Below, one piece after another: positions 61,850 to 64,000 of a DNA stretch of 64,000 nt (position 1 is its first letter; each line of letters begins with the position of its first letter). Origin of the DNA: Erigeron canadensis (Eukaryota > Streptophyta > Magnoliopsida > Asterales > Asteraceae); assembly GCF_010389155.1 (NCBI RefSeq), contig NC_057766.1, forward strand, positions 31,133,516 to 31,197,515, given 5' to 3'. A program made the translations under genes and the position numbers. Below the pieces are notes generated by a model that saw nothing but the letters and a program-made list of their open reading frames with translations, made no database searches and was not told the DNA's origin.

Positions 61850-62136
61850 CTGTATATATGATAAAAACTATCTAAATCATTCCTTACAGAGAATTATATC
61901 TATATCTATATATATCTATATAAACATCACTAACATATATATATATAGAGGGAGAGAGACATTGAATAGATCAAAATCAAACTATAGAAACACGCTAAAG
62001 AATAAGAAATAAATAAAAATTTTGGACCAATTAAAAAAAACGCGTGAATTAAGATTTATTGAATTAGTCCAAACAGCGATTGAAACCCTATAAACAAAAT
62101 TTAAGCAGCAAAATTTAAGAGAATAGAAGTGTTCAC
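61850..62136 (-). other. probable 5'UTR intron of PUB4
   Basis: On the minus strand, a donor CTTCAG|GTGAAC at 62137/62136 and an acceptor TATACAG|GTGTAG at 61850/61849 lie before the ATG. A noncoding exon would run upstream of 62137. The intron contains AT microsatellites. Inferred from splice consensus only. Confidence 0.45.
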
Positions 62137-62215
62137 CTGAAGAAATTTTAAATTTTATTATTGATTAAAATCTCTGAGCAGCGAAGCATTTGTTGTGATT
62201 GTGATTGGGCTTTGG

Positions 62216-62824
62216 CTTTTTATTTCATTTTACCTGTAATTTTGTTGTCACTATTCGATTCGACTCGACTAGTGTTTTTCAACACATTTTGACTATTTGT
62301 TTAATATATTTTTTTCTAACACATGGTTTTGGCTAAGATACAAGAACTTCCATATATAATTTTATATATCAAGGTTATATCTAGGCTCGCTCACAATTAA
62401 TCTTCCGATCCTACACAATTTACGATCTATGTATAGTTATAGAGGTCCATACTCCATAATATCCGTCAAGGATCGATATTTGAGTGGTTGTTTATTGCCG
62501 TTGAATATCAATTATTTTAATATCATGCAATATGCAACAATGGTTGGTGTTGGTGTAAAATATGGACTATCTATTTATAAGCAATAAGTTGCTATAAGCT
62601 TTCTTATAAAAGTATAAGTTAACCTAAACACTATCTCTTACATTACTGTATGTTTTGATAAAACTGAAGTTAATAAGCAAATTGTTTATGAATATCTAAC
62701 ACTATACCTTGATAATCATAGCTACTGATTCTTGTCTGATAATACTACGAGTCGATAAAAATGATAATTATACAATAAAAAATATAATTTGTTAAAGTTT
62801 ACTAAAAGATAAATAATCTCTATT
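62216..62824. other. gene-less upstream region of PUB4
   Basis: No gene or transposon ends supported. Confidence 0.5.
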
Positions 62825-63201
62825 TCTATATATAATAAAACAAGATTGTTTTTTACAGGTATTATTAGAAAGTTGATGTGGCAAAATCATATTTCATTTA
62901 AAAATTCTTTTTATTTAATTATGATGTCATATATATATAAATAATATAGAAATAGCCTAAAAATATCAATTATTTGTTTAAAGAATAAAAAACCTCTCTT
63001 ATATAATATCACAAATAAAATATTTTTTTTTATTTAGTTGATTTATTAACTATATAATTATTGTTTTAGTTGAATTATTAATTAGACTTATATCAAGTTA
63101 TAATGTTTTAAAAACAAATATTACATAATTTCTTTTAACTTATTTTATAGTTTTATAATTTTAATTAATATGCCCGGGTTAAACTCAAGTTAATTAACTA
63201 G
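62825..63201 (+). mobile_element. 377-bp Helitron-like element
   Basis: Starts near TCTATATATAATAAAACAAG (62825, preceded by T, so the A-T site is imperfect). Ends CCCGGGTTAAACTCAAG, TTAATTAACTAG|T. Head, tail and body words such as TTTATGATGTCATAT-like sequence relate it to the copy at 52671. The terminal stem has decayed. Confidence 0.6.
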
Positions 63202-63726
63202 TTATTTAATATATGAGGTTTGGGTTAATAATTAGTACAATATAAAAATCATACTTAAATTAAGCTTACAATTAACTTAGTTGATAAAAATGATATACAT
63301 ATACAATAAATAACAAAGTTTGCATTACGTCCTGCCTTTAAAGTATTCAATGGGTTAAAACATTGGCATCGTAAAAATTTTAACGGGAAGCAACTACTCA
63401 AATGAAAATTACTTATCATTAAAACGAAAAGCATATGCAAGAAGAAAAAACCTATGAACTTGGCCATAGAGACCAAGGTACCATTTATCTGTAAGCTATA
63501 AGGTTATACACATAATAATTTCAAGCATATTTTATACCGATACTATAAGATGTCCACATTAGCTTTTGGAAATTTATAACCAATTTTTAGCATCAACCAA
63601 TCATGATCAAATTTCAGTATGTGCTATCAGTGCTATTGAGCAAAACATTGATCAACCAAGTGATGATCCCAGTAACCCATCCATCCAACACGACCACACA
63701 GGTTTGAGATGTAATAATTTTTTAGA
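63202..63726. other. 3' flank of the partial membrane protein gene
   Basis: No coding region is supported; the minus-strand frame at 63255-63476 is hydrophobic and AT-driven. Confidence 0.4.
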
Positions 63727-63898
63727 TCACAGCGGCTGAAGTTCTTGCTCAGGCACAGCTGAATCTACAGGCTTATATGGAATTTTAGTTTGATGTCTGT
63801 GTCGTCTCCAATACCACCATGTGACAAGAGCTGATAAACCAAATATTAAAGCCAAGATGAGTATCATGACTGCAGCCATGTAGTTCTGCCACCGTGTT
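63727..63898 (-). CDS. last exon of an unidentified single-pass membrane protein (partial)
   Basis: A minus-strand acceptor ATATGCAG precedes 63898, and the exon runs to TGA at 63727. After one split-codon base it encodes 56 residues: a short polar start (TRWQNYM), one hydrophobic helix (AAVMILILALIFGLSALVTW), a basic stop-transfer patch (RRHRHQTK) and a polar tail ending PEQELQPL. The arrangement fits the C-terminus of a type I membrane protein with a short cytosolic tail. The rest of the gene lies beyond the window's right end. I do not recognise the family. The start shown by an ATG inside the intron sequence should not be used. Confidence 0.6.
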
Positions 63899-64000
63899 CT
63901 GCATATCATTATCACAAGTATATTAGTGGATGTTTATCTGAATCCACCATTAACCTACAAGTCTTCAATTATATCAAAGAGCGTCATTAGACAAGAATAA

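Overview
The window is nuclear DNA from a plant. It is AT-rich and shows intron-split genes with GT-AG junctions, eudicot protein families and many short non-autonomous transposons. A eudicot is clear. The tRNA-derived SINEs and the PIF/Harbinger ORF1 type would fit an Asteraceae genome, but that is inference.

Eight protein-coding genes or gene parts can be supported. Exon chains were rebuilt by joining frames across GT-AG introns, and every complete chain closes on a whole number of codons. From left to right: a clade-D PP2C phosphatase (9311-12520, +, 4 exons, 382 aa); an SRFR1-like TPR immunity regulator (16950-28136, +, 23 exons, 1048 aa); a lysine-rich arabinogalactan protein of the AGP17/18 type (37917-39774, +, 2 exons, 206 aa); a protein with leucine-rich N-terminal segments and WD40 repeats (42548-47534, +, 10 exons, 733 aa, with a 9-codon upstream ORF); two GASA/snakin cysteine-rich peptides in direct orientation (51227-52104 and 55370-55777, +); a PUB4-like U-box/ARM E3 ligase (58755-61828, -, 4 coding exons, 754 aa, plus a 5'UTR intron); and the last exon of an unidentified membrane protein (63727-63898, -). 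A broken PIF/Harbinger ORF1 (33472-34803, -) lies inside a transposon whose two ends and TAA target duplication are visible.

The rest is mainly small transposons. I see no LTR retrotransposon or autonomous transposase. Helitron-like elements lie at 5846, 16046, 17432 (-), 30121, 36113, 40790 (-), 52671 and 62825. PIF/Harbinger elements with TTA/TAA duplications lie at 14963, 31890, 33180 and 48093. There is a hAT element with an 8-bp duplication at 22189, Mutator-type fold-back elements with 9-10 bp duplications at 7786 and 53140, several tRNA-derived SINEs, and a four-copy fold-back MITE family (2650, 3036, 56345, 56522).

Two structures stand out. Fold-back elements at about 1615-2602 and 53140-53616 carry short tandem repeats whose orientation flips in the middle. 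Three Helitron-like copies share a 3' end reading CTCG instead of the usual CTRR. The genes form no operon-like unit. SRFR1, PUB4 and the GASA peptides all come from families linked to defence or growth signalling, but their proximity may be chance.
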